Shown here: piece by piece, positions 32,584 to 42,969 of the stretch | Position numbering within the stretch: the stretch's first letter is position 1 | Layout: each line of letters begins with the position of its first letter | DNA from: Saccharothrix violaceirubra | GTDB taxonomy: Bacteria > Actinomycetota > Actinomycetes > Mycobacteriales > Pseudonocardiaceae | DNA: 64,000 nucleotides | Assembly (NCBI RefSeq): GCF_014203755.1 | Contig: NZ_JACHJS010000001.1 | Span: 3,100,001 to 3,164,000, forward strand | Reading direction: 5' to 3' | Notes under the pieces: model-generated | Told to the model about the DNA's origin: nothing | What the model saw: the letters and a program-made list of their open reading frames with translations, nothing else | Databases searched by the model: none | Translations under genes and position numbers: made by a program

Positions 32584-33382
32584 CGGGATTCTCCCTTGCG
32601 TGCCACCACGACGACGAAGCCCATGGCGGCCTCGTCGCGGGCGTAGTCGGGGTGGGCGCGGTAGTCCGCGACGGCGGCGAGCAGGCGGGCCGCGGCGGTC
32701 CCGTGCCGGGCGGAGATCTCGTCGAAGTAGCGCTCGCGGCACTCGTCGGCGGCCCGGGGCGTGAGACCGTCGAGCCGTCGGAACAGCTCGTCGACGTGCC
32801 AGGAGACCATGCACCTGGTCTCCCTCGTGACATCGGTGGCTTCGAGGACCTGGAACCCGGCGTCCTCGACCAGCGCGGCGAGACTGTCCGGGGTGTGGGC
32901 GCCGGTTCCGGTCCACGACGCCGCGTACCGCTCCGGGAGCCGGTCGTGGGTCACGATGTCGCCGACGCCGAACCGGCCGCCCGGCACCAGGACCCGGCGC
33001 ACCTCGCGCAGCGCGGCGGCCTGGTCGACGATCTGCACCACCGACTGGAGTGCCCACGCCGCGTCGAAGGACTCGTCCGGGTAGGGCAGGTCGGTCGCGT
33101 CGACCAGGGCGAAGCGGCCCGGCCCGGCGGACGCGACGGCGAGGTGCCGGGGGTTCACGGTGATCCCGGTGACCCGCGCGCCTCTGGCGGCCACCGCGCG
33201 GGCGGCGGGTTGGCCGTTGCCGCGGCCCAGGTCGAGCAGGCGCGTGCCGGTGCGGAGTGCGGCCCGGTCGATGAACAGGTCGGTGAGCCGGTCGGCGGCG
33301 TCGTGCCACGACGTGGCGCCCGCGCCCGCGCGGTAGCCGCCCGGCCAGTAGCCGTGGTGCAGGGCGTGTCCGGGGCGGTCAT
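32580..33382 (-). pseudogene. SAM methyltransferase with deleted, frameshifted N-terminus
   Basis: The frame from about 33372 encodes most of a class I methyltransferase: ALHHGYWPGGYRAG, DAADRLTDLFIDRAAL, motif I as LLDLGRGNGQPAA (usual Cys replaced by Arg), FDAAWALQSVVQIVDQAAAL, VPGGRFGVGDIVTHDRLP. It is a paralogue of the intact enzyme at 34726. The ATG at 33382, with a good GAGGAGG site, is in a different frame, and the roughly 35 residues that precede HHGYW in the paralogue are gone. A deletion at the 5' end has therefore both shortened and frameshifted the gene. Confidence 0.75.
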
Positions 33383-33401
33383 CTCCGGGCCTCCTCTCGG
33401 G

Positions 33402-34523
33402 TCAGACGTGTTCCAGCGCCCGCACCACCTCGGTGGGGCGGGGCATCTCGGCGATCTCGTCGCCGAGCTTGGCGGCGGCGGAGGCGAACCCGCTGTCGTC
33501 GAGCAACGCCGCGAGCGAGCCGGTGAGCAGGTCGTGGTCGGACTGGCTGTCCCCGTCCGGCAGCGCGAGACCCGCGCCCGCGGCGGCCAGGTTGCGCGCG
33601 TAGTCGAACTGGTCGAAGTACTGCGGGAGCACGAGCTGGGGTACGCCGAACCGGGTCGCGGTGAGCGCGGTTCCCGACCCGCCCGCGCAGACCACCGCCG
33701 CACAGGTGTCCAGGAAGAGGTTGAGCGGCACGGACTCCGCGACCAGGACGTCGGCCGGCAGGTCGGCGAGCCACCGGCGGTGCTCGCGGGACACCGCGAC
33801 GACGGTCTGCGTGCCCGGCACGGCGGTGGCGGCGGCGACCGCGCGTCGGAGCGGGGCCGGGCCGGTGGTGTCGAGCACCATCCGACCCATGCACACGCAG
33901 ATCCGCCGCACGCCGGGCGGCGGCGTGGACCAGCCCGGAACCGTGCCGCTCCCGTTGTAGGGCACGAACTGCACGGGACGGCCCGGCGGCGCGTCGACCG
34001 CCTGGAGCCCCGGCGGGCAGGGGTCGAGGACGAGCGTGGGCTCGGGCAGGTCCAACAGCTCGCGCGCCCGCTCGGTGAACGGACCCGCGGTCGGGTCGAC
34101 GCCCCAGCGGTGTGCCGCGACCGGCACGTCCAGCAGCCCGCCGAGCACCCGGCCGACCAACGCGCAGACGTCGACCAGCAGCAGCGAGGGCCGCCAGGAC
34201 TCGGCGACCGCCCGGTAGTCGGCCAGTCGGTCGAGCGAGTCGCGCACGACGCTGTCCGCCGTCGCCCGCCACAGGTCGCGCCCGGCGTCGGTGTACCGCT
34301 CGCCGAACGCGGGCAGGGGGAAACGCAGCCGGATCGTGGTGGCGGGCGCTTCCTCGTGCCCGGGAACGTCCACTGTGGTGAGACCGGCGGCGTGCGCGGT
34401 GGCCCGCACCTCGGGCGGGCACGCGATCAGCACCTCGTGGCCCGAGGTCCGCAACGCCCAGCACAGCGGCACCATCGCCATGAGATGCGTGGGGTAGGGC
34501 AAGGGGATGACGAGCACCCGCAT
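33402..34523 (-). CDS. Macrolide-type glycosyltransferase (GT1, EryCIII-like)
   Basis: A 373-residue GT-B glycosyltransferase. N-terminal acceptor half starts MRVLVIPLPYPTHLMAMVPL; the C-terminal donor half has ICVCMGRMV, ADVLVAESVPLNLFLDTCAAVVC, AGGSGTALTATRFGVPQLVLPQYFDQFDYARNLA-type sequence. The usual HHGG of the nucleotide-sugar loop reads CAGGSGT, a variant also found in glycosyltransferases of enediyne and angucycline pathways. It shares ancestry with the glycosyltransferase tail in the chimera at 31280. No frameshift is seen, so it may still be active although the aglycone pathway is lost. GGGGGAAGG-type site precedes the ATG. Confidence 0.82.
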   Translation of the reverse strand: MRVLVIPLPYPTHLMAMVPLCWALRTSGHEVLIACPPEVRATAHAAGLTTVDVPGHEEAPATTIRLRFPLPAFGERYTDAGRDLWRATADSVVRDSLDRLADYRAVAESWRPSLLLVDVCALVGRVLGGLLDVPVAAHRWGVDPTAGPFTERARELLDLPEPTLVLDPCPPGLQAVDAPPGRPVQFVPYNGSGTVPGWSTPPPGVRRICVCMGRMVLDTTGPAPLRRAVAAATAVPGTQTVVAVSREHRRWLADLPADVLVAESVPLNLFLDTCAAVVCAGGSGTALTATRFGVPQLVLPQYFDQFDYARNLAAAGAGLALPDGDSQSDHDLLTGSLAALLDDSGFASAAAKLGDEIAEMPRPTEVVRALEHV

Positions 34524-34725
34524 GCCTTCCCCCTTCCCTTGCGCGACAGGTGTCGGCGATCGTCCGGCGCGAACCCTAGGGGCCGCGCCACGACGAAGTC
34601 GAGCCACCGGCCGGGGGCTCACACGTCAAGGTGAAAAGGCGGCCTTCGGCTCGCTTCGGGACTTCGCGTCCTCCTAGCGTCTGCGCGGTCGATTCGGCCT
34701 TCGGGCAACTCGGGGGAAGTGAACG

Positions 34726-35553
34726 TTGCGAGGACTGGGAATTCCCGAACCGCGGGTCGGTGCGCCCACCCCGCACGAGGTCGGCCTGATGTACGACCTC
34801 GTCACGCCGCTGCTCAACGCCGTGGCCGGCGGACCGTGCGCCATCCACCACGGCTACTGGGCCGACGGCGGGGCTTCGTCCTGGGAGGACGCCGCCGACC
34901 GGCTCACCGACCTCGTCGCGCGCCGCACCCCGCTGGGCCCCGGCACGCGCCTGCTCGACATCGGCTGCGGCACCGGGCAACCGGTCCTGCGGATCGCGCG
35001 CGACCACGACATCCACGTCACCGGGATCACCGTGAGCCGGGTGCAGGTCGAGTTGGCCGTCGAGGGCGCGCACGGGCTCCGGGCGGAGTTCGCCTTGGCG
35101 GACGCCATGTCCCTGCCCTACGCGGACAACGCGTTCGACGCGGCCTGGGCCGTGCAGTCGCTGGTGGAGATGGCCGAACCGGATCGTGCCGCCCGCGAGG
35201 CGTTCCGCGTGCTCGAACCGGGCGGCGTCCTGGTCGTCACCGACGTCGTGACCCGCGGTGCGACCCCGGCGCCCGACGAACGGTGGCCGACCGGTCTGCG
35301 CAAGTGCGCGGCCGGTGAGGTCGTGGGGTGGTTGACGGGGGCGGGGTTCGAGGTCTCCTCGTGCGAGGACGCGTCGGCGGGTACGCGGTACTTCCTGCCG
35401 AAGTTCGCCTCGGCGCTCGCCGGCTACCGGCGCACGATCGAGGACCTCTACGGTCCGCACGTCGCGGAATGGGCCGCGGCCGTCGGCGATCACGAGAACT
35501 ACGCCGACGAGATGGGCTACGTGGTCGTGACGGCGCGGAAGCCGGTCGGTTGA
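34726..35553 (+). CDS. SAM-dependent methyltransferase
   Basis: A 275-residue class I methyltransferase with all motifs: AIHHGYWADG entry, motif I LLDIGCGTGQPVLRIA, GITVSRVQVELA, DAMSLPYADNAFDAAWAVQS and LEPGGVLVVTDVV. It resembles O- or C-methyltransferases that tailor sugars and polyketides. The TTG start at 34726 is chosen because GGGGGAAG lies just upstream and the family usually has about 20 residues before the MYD of HEVGLMYDLV. The gene ends nine bases before the PKS relic and is its intact paralogue-partner of the broken methyltransferase at 32580. Confidence 0.82.
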   Translation: MRGLGIPEPRVGAPTPHEVGLMYDLVTPLLNAVAGGPCAIHHGYWADGGASSWEDAADRLTDLVARRTPLGPGTRLLDIGCGTGQPVLRIARDHDIHVTGITVSRVQVELAVEGAHGLRAEFALADAMSLPYADNAFDAAWAVQSLVEMAEPDRAAREAFRVLEPGGVLVVTDVVTRGATPAPDERWPTGLRKCAAGEVVGWLTGAGFEVSSCEDASAGTRYFLPKFASALAGYRRTIEDLYGPHVAEWAAAVGDHENYADEMGYVVVTARKPVG

Positions 35554-35561
35554 GCCGGTCC

Positions 35562-38500
35562 GTGCGACAAGGGTGTGGGGAACCGATCGCCGTCGTCGGA
35601 CTCGCGTGCCGGCTGCCCGGTGTGCCTGATCCGGCGGCGTTCTGGCGATTGCTGCGCACCGGGACGGACGCCGTCACCGGGGTTCCGCCGGACCGGTGGG
35701 CCGACGGGCCGGCGTGGGGCGGGTTCCTGACCGGGGTCGACCGCTTCGACGCGGGGTTCTTCGGGATCTCCGCGCGGGAAGCGGCGGCCATGGACCCGCA
35801 GCAGCGGTTGGCCCTCGAACTCGCGTGGGAAGCGGTGGAGGACGCCGGGATTCCCGCGACGGACCTGCGTGGCACCGACACGAGCGTGTTCATGGGTGCG
35901 ATCTCCGACGATTACGCCGTGCCGCTGCGCGAGAGCCGGGCCGATTCCTCTGCCGATTCCCGGGCTGATTCCGGGTCTGTTTTCGGGGCGTACCACCACT
36001 ACGCCGGGACCCACCGGAGCCTGATCGCCAACCGGGTGTCCTCCGTGTTCGGGCTGCGCGGGCCCAGCCTGACGGTCGACTGCGGACAGTCCTCCTCGCT
36101 GGTCGGTGTGCGGCTGGCGGTCGAGAGCCCGCGGCGGGGCGAAGCGTCGGTCGCGCTGGAGGGCGGCGTCCACCTCAACCTGGTCGGCAACCGGGCGTTG
36201 ACCGACTTCGGCGCGCTGTCGCCGGACGGCCGGTGCTTCACGTTCGACGCGCGGGCCAACGGCTACGTGCGCGGTGAGGGCGGCGGGCTGGTCGTGCTCA
36301 AGAGCCTGGCGCGGGCACGGGCCGACGGCGACCGCGTCCACAGCCTGATCCTCGGCGGCGCGGTGAACAACGACGGCGGCGGTGCCGGGCTGACGGTCCC
36401 GGTGGCCGACGCCCAGGCCGACCTGCCGCGCGCCGCCTACCGCGATGCGGGCGTCGACCCGGCTGCCGTGCACTACGCCGAACTGCACGGCCGCGCGACG
36501 CAGCCACTCCGGCCGCGCTGCGGGCCCAGGCCGCGCGACTGCACGACCACATCGAGGCGGGTGGTCGGCGGTCGACGGATGTCGCCTTCTCGCTCGCCAC
36601 GTCACGGGCGGCGCCGGCCTGTCGTGCGGCGTTGGTGGCCGACGAGCGGGACGTGCTCGCGGGCCTGAAAGCCCTTGCCGCGGGCGAACAGGTGTCGGGG
36701 CTGAGCGCCCGACGCGCGACGCCCGCCCACCCACCTGTCGCCGTCCCTGCCGTGGTCGGCCGACCACCCGGTGCGGGGCGAGGTGGTCGTCCCCGGTGCC
36801 GCGCTGCTGGAACTGGCGTGGCAGGCGGGTCGGCGGGTCGGCTGCGACCTGGTCGAGGACCTCGTCCTGGAGGCGCCGCTGGTGGTGCCCGACGGGGTCG
36901 AGGTCGTCGTGCGACCGGAGGTGGACGCGCCGGACGACGGCGGACGCGCCGTGCGGCTGATCGCCCGTTCCGGGTCCGGCGAGTGGACGCGGATCGCCTC
37001 CGGTCGGCTGGTCCGCGCGGAGGAGGTGACCGCGGCACCGGTCGTGTGGCCGCCGGAGGACGCGGTCGACCTGGAGACGGCGTCGCTCTACGAGCACCTC
37101 GACGCGCGTGGCCTGACCTACGGCCCGGTCTTCCGGTGGGGCGTGGCGCCTGGGCGACGTGATCTTCGTCGACTTGGCCGAGCGCCCGCACGCCACCCTG
37201 CACCCGGCCGCTCTGGACGCCGCCCTGCACGCGCTGGCGCTCGGCTCGGACTCCGCCGCCAGGGTGCCGTTCTCCTGGCGTGGCGCCCGACTGCACGCCC
37301 CGGGGTCGCACCCCGGTGGGCGCGGCTGTCGCCGGCCGGGTCCGGCGGTGTCTCGGTGACGTTGGCGGACGCCGAGGGTCGGGTGGTGGCCGAGGTCGAC
37401 TCGCTGGTGACGAGGCCGCCGCCCGCCCGGTCCGGTGCCGTGCTCCGGCGCGTCGAGTGGGTGCGGGCCGAGCGCACGACGGGCGCGTTGCCCGCGTCCT
37501 GTGCGGTGGTGGGCCCGGTGGAATCGGACTGGTCGACCACGTTGAAGGAGGCCGGTGTCCAGATACAGTCCTTTGTGGACCTGGTGGCGGTCGCCGACCG
37601 GGGATCGGTGCCCGAGTGCGTGATCGCGGCGTGCACCGGGGTGTTCGGGTCCTCGCCCACCGGGCGGTCGCCCGCGAGGACGTGTCCGACCTGGTGCACG
37701 CGCCGCTGTGGGGAGTGGTCCCCAGTGCGCAGGCGAGCACCCGGACCGGTTCGCCGTGGTCGACCTGGACGACGACTCGTCGCTCGCCGAGGCGTCGGCC
37801 GTCGACGGGCCGCGACTGGCGATGCGGGCCGGGACGCCGTGGGTGCGCCGCCTCGGCCGGGTCGAGCCGCGCGATGCCGTCGACCCCCGGTGGACGGCCG
37901 GCACCGTGCTGATCACGGGTGGGACGGGCGGGCTCGGCGGCCTGCTCGCCCGCACCTCGTCGGCACGCACGGCGTGCGGCGCCTGGTCCTGGCGAGTCGG
38001 CGCGGCCCGGCGACACCGGGTGCCGCCGGGCTGGTCGAGGAGCTGACGGCCGCGGGCGCCGAGGTCGTGGTCGCGGAGTGCGACGTCGCCGACCGGCGGT
38101 CACTGGCCCGCCTGGTGGCGCACCGGCGGTTCACCGCCGTGGTGCGCGCGGCGGGCGTGCTCGACGACGGCGTGCTGACGTCCCTGTCGCCCGAGCGCGT
38201 GGACGCCGTCCTGCGCCCGAAGGTCGACGCGGCCTGGCACCTGCACGAACTGCTCCCGGACGTGGCGGTGTTCGTGCTGATCTCGTCGCTGTCCGGGGTG
38301 CTCGGCGGTGCCGGGCAGGCCAACTACGCCGCCGCCAACACCTTCCTGGACGCCTTGGCGCACCACCGTGCGGCGGCGGGACTTCCCGCGCTCTCCCTGG
38401 CGTCCGGGCCGTGGGCGGGGGCGGGCATCGGCACGCTGTCCGATCGGAAGTGGCCCGACCTGTTCGACGCCGCCGTGCGCACGGGTGAGCCCGTCGTGCT

Positions 38501-38861
38501 GCGGGACACCTACGTGCCGGGGGAGATCACGCCGAGGTTCTCGCGGGCGATGGCCCGGCGGACGTTCGAGAAGCTGGACGCCTTCACCGACCTGCGGGAC
38601 GTCGGCCTCACCGCGATGGGCGGCTACTTCGGCATGTTCACCGGCTGGACCCCGACGCCGATCGGTGTGCCCACGTTGTTCGTCCGGACGGCGGACCCGG
38701 TCGGCGACGCGGAGGACCTGCCGTGGACCGACGACTGGCGGCCCGGGTGGACGCTCGCGGACGCCTTCGTGGAGGTGCCGGGCGACCACTTCTCGATGAT
38801 GGACGACCACGCGCCGACGACCGCCCGCGCGGTGTCCGACTGGTTGGCGGGCCTCGGCTGA
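35562..38861 (+). pseudogene. Collapsed modular type I polyketide synthase (KSQ-DH-KR-TE remains)
   Basis: Pieces appear in order in shifting frames. About 35580-36495: ketosynthase N-terminal three quarters (VVGLACRLPG, MDPQQRLALELAWEAVEDAG); the active-site Cys is Gln (DCGQSSSLV; codon 36087-36089), as in loading-module KSQ decarboxylases. It breaks at HYAELHG. About 36500-36710: KS-AT linker. The acyltransferase is missing. About 36735-37430: dehydratase ([27 protein letters not shown]) with two frameshifts. About 37430-38500: ketoreductase ([32 protein letters not shown]) with two more. Enoylreductase and ACP are gone. About 38505-38858: thioesterase C-terminus ([29 protein letters not shown]). 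At least four frame breaks and several deletions rule out function. Confidence 0.88.
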
Positions 38862-38870
38862 CCGCCGGGG

Positions 38871-39605
38871 TCACCGGTCGGTCGGGCCGCCGCCACCGAA
38901 CCGGTCGCGCAGCGAGCGGCCCTGGTCGGCCACGCGCCGGGGCGCCTGCTGCGCGACCGCCCACGCGGTCGAGTCGCGCACGGCGGCGAGCTTGGCCGCC
39001 CAGTCGACCGGGCGGACCGTCGTGCCGGTCCGGCGGTCGTGCCAGCAGGAAGGGCCGCGCAGCGACAGGCACTCGACCGTCGACAACACCAGGAGCGCGA
39101 CGCCGACCAGGCCGATCAGGACGTCCAACCGCAGCACGGCGACGATCAGCGCCACCCACCCCAGTCCGGGCAGCAGCACCGTGATCGAGGCACGGGCCAG
39201 TGCCCGCGTGGCCCGCACGCGCCGGGAACCGTCGACCGGCGTCAGCACCAACGACGTGACCGCCTTGCCCACCGTCCGCCCGAACAGGGCGTGGGCGGCG
39301 AAGTCGTAGAGGGCCACCAGCACCACCTGGGCGACGGCGGCACCGGCCACCGAGAGCACGATCGCGTCCCACACCTCGGACAGCCCCGCCGTGGCCTGGT
39401 CGCCGGCCTCGTCCCAGCGGAGCGCCACGACCTCCAGCACGCCGCTCCCGGTCGTGGAGACGGCCGCGAACGCCGCCGAGTGCTTGACGTGTCCGACCGC
39501 GACCACCCACAGCGGCGAGGTGATCACCAGGATCAGCGCCCAGTCGACGAGCCGGGCGATCCAGCGCCGGCCGAGGTTCCGGGGGTAAGCGGATTGTGTT
39601 CGCAT
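38871..39605 (-). CDS. RDD-family membrane protein
   Basis: A 244-residue protein of the RDD family: the N-terminal RRWIARLVDWALILVIT helix carries the Arg/Asp signature, followed by AVAQVVLVALYDFAAHALFG, the diagnostic RTVGKAVTSLVLTPVDG loop, and further helices (ASITVLLPGLGWVALIVAVL; IGLVGVALLVLSTV). The cytoplasmic C-terminal tail is charged. Function is unknown; some RDD proteins act as ion transporters. It converges on the PKS relic, ten bases away, and marks the outer border of the degraded cluster. ATG chosen after GGTGGTGACC. Confidence 0.82.
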   Translation of the reverse strand: MRTQSAYPRNLGRRWIARLVDWALILVITSPLWVVAVGHVKHSAAFAAVSTTGSGVLEVVALRWDEAGDQATAGLSEVWDAIVLSVAGAAVAQVVLVALYDFAAHALFGRTVGKAVTSLVLTPVDGSRRVRATRALARASITVLLPGLGWVALIVAVLRLDVLIGLVGVALLVLSTVECLSLRGPSCWHDRRTGTTVRPVDWAAKLAAVRDSTAWAVAQQAPRRVADQGRSLRDRFGGGGPTDR

Positions 39606-39852
39606 GGTCACCACCTGTGAGGAAGTGTCCAAGCTAGGACCGGGCGCGACGCGCTCTGTCCGCAAAAGTGCGGAATGACCACGGACTGTCCACGATGCTT
39701 CCACTCCGGTCGTGGCGGAGCTGTCCTGCGGGGCGCGGCCCGGGCCCCTAGCCTGGGGACACGGTCAAGAAGCGCGCCGAAGACCGCCGGGAAAGGCGGT
39801 CGCTCCGGCATGTCCGTGGCGGGGCGACCGTGCCGCGCCACGGAAGGAACCG

Positions 39853-40818
39853 ATGTCCACGACCGATGCCTTCGATCTCGTCCTGCTCGCCGTCGACGAC
39901 GCGGAGTCGGCGCACGCCGCCCGTCTCGCCCGCGAACTGACCGGCGAGGTCCGCCGGGTCAGCGTGCTCACCGCACCCGCCGTCATGGTCGAGCCCGCCC
40001 CGGGGCCGGTGGTCGTCCACGCCTTCTCGGCGGCGGGCGCCGGGCGGCCGGTGCCCGCCGGGCCGGGTGCCGTGACCGTGGTCCACGACCACCGCGGCGA
40101 CGACGGCCCGCCGTGCCCGACCGCGGACCACGTCGTGGTCGGCAGCCACGCCGAGGCCACCGCGGTGGTCGCCGCGGGGTTCGCCCGCGGGTCGGTCAGC
40201 ATCGTGGCCCGTCCGGTCGACGAGCGGTACTGGGCCGCCGACGGTCCGGCCGCCGACCGGGGCGACGCGATCCGCCTCGTGGCCACGACCGGGCTGCGCC
40301 CCGGCGACGGGACCGACACGGCCGTGGCGGCGCTCGCGCGGGTGCCCGACGTCGAACTCGTCGTCACCGGGCCGGTCGACTCGCCGGCGCCCGCCCACCG
40401 CGCGGAACTCGGCCGGCTGCTCGACGGCGCCGCCGCGCTGGGCGTCGCCGGTCGGGTCCGGTTCGTGTCCGGACCGACGCCCGAGGTGATCCGCTCGGCG
40501 GACGTGGTGCTGCACCTGCCGTGGTCCGCCGCGCCCGTCGACCCGGTGCTGCACGCCATGGCCTGCGGTGTCCCGGTGATCGCCGGCGCGACCGGCGGCC
40601 TGCCCGAGACCGTGGTGGACGACCTCACCGGGGTGCTGGTGCCGCCGCGCGACCCCCGTGCGACCGCCCGTGCCATCCGCCGCCTGTGCCAGGACAAGAC
40701 CCGGCTGGCCGCGTTCTCCGTCGCGGCCGTCGACCGGGTCGCGCAGCGGCACTCCTGGACCCGTGTCGCGGGTGAACTGCTGCGCGTCTACCGGGAGGCC
40801 GCCGGCCTCGCCGCTTGA
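39853..40818 (+). CDS. GT4-like glycosyltransferase
   Basis: A 321-residue GT-B protein resembling family 4 transferases, shorter than usual because the acceptor half is reduced. Seen are VVVGSHAEATAVVAAGF, the donor strand LVATTGLRPGDGTDTAVAAL, VRFVSGPTPEVIRSADVVLHL, and the diagnostic DPVLHAMACGVPVIAGATGGLPETV (the E-x7-E region is changed to DPVLHAM...LPE). It would transfer a sugar from a nucleotide sugar to an unidentified acceptor. AGGAACCG precedes the ATG; TAGCCT about 90 bases upstream is a likely -10. The gene stands alone. Confidence 0.78.
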   Translation: MSTTDAFDLVLLAVDDAESAHAARLARELTGEVRRVSVLTAPAVMVEPAPGPVVVHAFSAAGAGRPVPAGPGAVTVVHDHRGDDGPPCPTADHVVVGSHAEATAVVAAGFARGSVSIVARPVDERYWAADGPAADRGDAIRLVATTGLRPGDGTDTAVAALARVPDVELVVTGPVDSPAPAHRAELGRLLDGAAALGVAGRVRFVSGPTPEVIRSADVVLHLPWSAAPVDPVLHAMACGVPVIAGATGGLPETVVDDLTGVLVPPRDPRATARAIRRLCQDKTRLAAFSVAAVDRVAQRHSWTRVAGELLRVYREAAGLAA

Positions 40819-40833
40819 GCCCACCGTCGATGG

Positions 40834-42036
40834 TCAGGCCGAGTGGCGGAGCGCGAGCAGGGCGATGTCGTCGGTGCCGGGTTCGTGGCCGACCAGGGCG
40901 CCCATGATCCGGACGCACGCGGCCTCCGGCGCGCTCGCGCACACGGCCTCGCGCAGGGCGTCCAGCCGGGCGTCCAGGTCCTGCCCGCGCCGCTCCACCA
41001 GGCCGTCGGTGTACAGGACCACCAACGCGCCCGGCGGCAGGGCGACACTCGTGCCGACCCGGCCCGTCGGCGCCAGGTCGTAGCCGATGGGCGGACCGAC
41101 CGGGACGTCGACGAACCGCGTCGGTTCCCCCGGCACGGCCAGCACCGGCGGCAGGTGGCCGGCCAGGGCGAGGCGCACCCGGTGGGTCGTGGTGTCCAGG
41201 ACCGCGTAGCCGACGGTGGCCATGGTGTTGTGCTCGAAGTGCCCGGCCTTGCGGTCGAGTTTGCCGAGCACCTCGGCGGGGTCGGCGAACTCCAGCGCGT
41301 AGGCGCGCAACGCGCTGCGCAGCCGGCCCATGACGATCGCGGCGGGCAGGCCGCTGCCCACCACGTCGCCGATCACCAGGCCGATGCGCCCGCCCGGCAG
41401 GTCGAACACGTCGTACCAGTCGCCGCCCACGCCGCTGTCCGCGCCCGGCACGTAGCGGGCGGCCAGTTCCCAGTCGTCGGACGTGGGCAGGCGTTCGGGC
41501 AGCAGGCTGTCCTGGAGCAGGGCGGCGGCCACCCGCGTCGACCGGGACCGGTGTTCGTGCACGGCGGTCGCGAGCCGGTCGGCGACGAGTTGGAGCAGGA
41601 CGGCCTCCTCGTCGGTGAACCGGCGGTCGACCGTGCTGCCGACGTGCAGCACGCCGACCAGATCGCCGTGCGCCAGCATGGGGACGCCGAGCAGCGCGCG
41701 CAGACCCCGTTGCCACAGCAGGGGATTGAGCACGGTCGACTCGTCGACGCGGTCGATCGCCACCGGTTCCCGGGTCAGGGCGACCCGGCCCGCGAAGCCC
41801 GCGCCCACCGGCACCCGGAAGCCGTGGAAGACCTCCTCCTCGATGCCCGATGCCGCACGTGCCACCAGGTGCCCGCCGCCGGCGTCGCTGAGCAGGACCG
41901 TCGCCGTGTCGACGGAGAACAGGTCGCGCACGCGGCGCAGCAGGACCTCGAACAGCGTTTCCGGGTCGTGGTCCCGAAGCGACCTGTCGGTGACGGCCTC
42001 CAGCACCCGAAGCCGCGATTCCCGGCCGTCGTCCAT
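40834..42036 (-). CDS. GAF-SpoIIE phosphatase (PP2C type)
   Basis: A 400-residue protein. Residues about 15-170 are a GAF sensor (SVDTATVLLSDAGGGHLVA, VPVGAGFAGRVALTREPVAI, LGVPMLAHGDLVGVLHVGS); about 185-400 are a SpoIIE-type PP2C phosphatase with metal-binding acidic motifs (GGDWYDVFDLPGGRIGLVIGD, VVLYTDGLVE, GHEPGTDDIALLALRH). Such proteins dephosphorylate anti-sigma-factor antagonists to switch stress sigma factors, responding to a signal bound by the GAF domain. No PAS or kinase domain is attached. It converges on the glycosyltransferase gene with 15 bases between the stops. Confidence 0.88.
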   Translation of the reverse strand: MDDGRESRLRVLEAVTDRSLRDHDPETLFEVLLRRVRDLFSVDTATVLLSDAGGGHLVARAASGIEEEVFHGFRVPVGAGFAGRVALTREPVAIDRVDESTVLNPLLWQRGLRALLGVPMLAHGDLVGVLHVGSTVDRRFTDEEAVLLQLVADRLATAVHEHRSRSTRVAAALLQDSLLPERLPTSDDWELAARYVPGADSGVGGDWYDVFDLPGGRIGLVIGDVVGSGLPAAIVMGRLRSALRAYALEFADPAEVLGKLDRKAGHFEHNTMATVGYAVLDTTTHRVRLALAGHLPPVLAVPGEPTRFVDVPVGPPIGYDLAPTGRVGTSVALPPGALVVLYTDGLVERRGQDLDARLDALREAVCASAPEAACVRIMGALVGHEPGTDDIALLALRHSA

Positions 42037-42220
42037 CCTCGATCCCGTCCGTCTTCCCGATTCCCGTGCGCGCGTCGTCCCGACGGAACGGGGCGGGCTC
42101 GGGCCTGCCCGCGAACCCTAGTGCGCATCCCGTGCCGATTCCACGGACGGTGGCCGGTCGTTGTTGTCGCGTGACGAAATACCCGGCCGGGAGAGGTCCG
42201 GGCGGTCCACACTTGACGGC

Positions 42221-42958
42221 ATGACAAGTGTGCTCGTGACCCCGTGGTGGCGTCGACGCGCGGAATCGGCCCGGGACGCGACCGGCGGCGTGGACGCGAC
42301 CGGCGTGCTCGACTGGACCGCCCCGGCGGTGGCCGCGCTGCTCGCCCGGATCGGGGCCCACCCGCCCGTCGAGTCGCTGCGCGCGGCGCACCGGCTGATC
42401 GCGGCCGACGTCCGACCGGTCTACGCGGTCGACGACCTCCAGCCGATCTCGCGGACCCTGCGCCGGGGCCGGGGGTCGTGCAGCCAGCGCATGGCCGTCC
42501 TGGAAGGCGTCGCGCGGGCGCTGGGGATCGCCACGCGGGTGCGCGGGCTGGTGGTCGACGGCCGGTTCTGGTACCCGAGGTTTCCCCGGCTGCGGTTCCT
42601 GGTGCCCGACCGCGTCCTGCTGGCGTGGCCGGAGTTCGCCCTGCCGTCGGGGTGGACGTCGGTCGGCGAGCTGTTCGGGGGACTCGGCGACCTGGCCTCG
42701 TCCGGGCGCGGGTTCACCAACGCGGGCGGGGAGACGCTGTTCGACGCGGTCGCGCACACGGCTGTCGACTGGGACGGCATGACCTGCGGGTCGTCGTGCG
42801 ACCTGTCCGCCACCGTGCTCGGCGACCTGGGCCGGTTCGACTCGCGCGACGCGTTGTTCCGCACCCACGGCCAGACCCTGTGCCCACCGTTGACGCTGCT
42901 GGCCGATCCGGTCCTGAGCCGGTGGGCGCCACCGGCCACCCGCCGGACGGGCGCCTGA
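42221..42958 (+). CDS. Transglutaminase-like protein
   Basis: A 245-residue protein with a transglutaminase-core pattern: a helical N-terminus (TAPAVAALLARIGAHPPVESL), then GRGSCSQRMAVLEGVARALGIATRVRG, which carries the cysteine position of papain-like transglutaminases, and DGRFWYPRFPRLRFLVPD where the histidine strand should be. A clear catalytic His (HAW) is not visible there, so it may be a non-catalytic relative. It is preceded by a short divergent promoter region shared with the SpoIIE phosphatase and followed 11 bases later by another unknown gene, probably in one operon. Confidence 0.6.
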   Translation: MTSVLVTPWWRRRAESARDATGGVDATGVLDWTAPAVAALLARIGAHPPVESLRAAHRLIAADVRPVYAVDDLQPISRTLRRGRGSCSQRMAVLEGVARALGIATRVRGLVVDGRFWYPRFPRLRFLVPDRVLLAWPEFALPSGWTSVGELFGGLGDLASSGRGFTNAGGETLFDAVAHTAVDWDGMTCGSSCDLSATVLGDLGRFDSRDALFRTHGQTLCPPLTLLADPVLSRWAPPATRRTGA

Positions 42959-42969
42959 GGGCATCCGGG

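Noticed and set aside
35562..38861. Reading the PKS locus as a short functional non-canonical synthase
   Set aside because: At least four frame changes, no acyltransferase or carrier protein, and a thioesterase without its N-terminal half.
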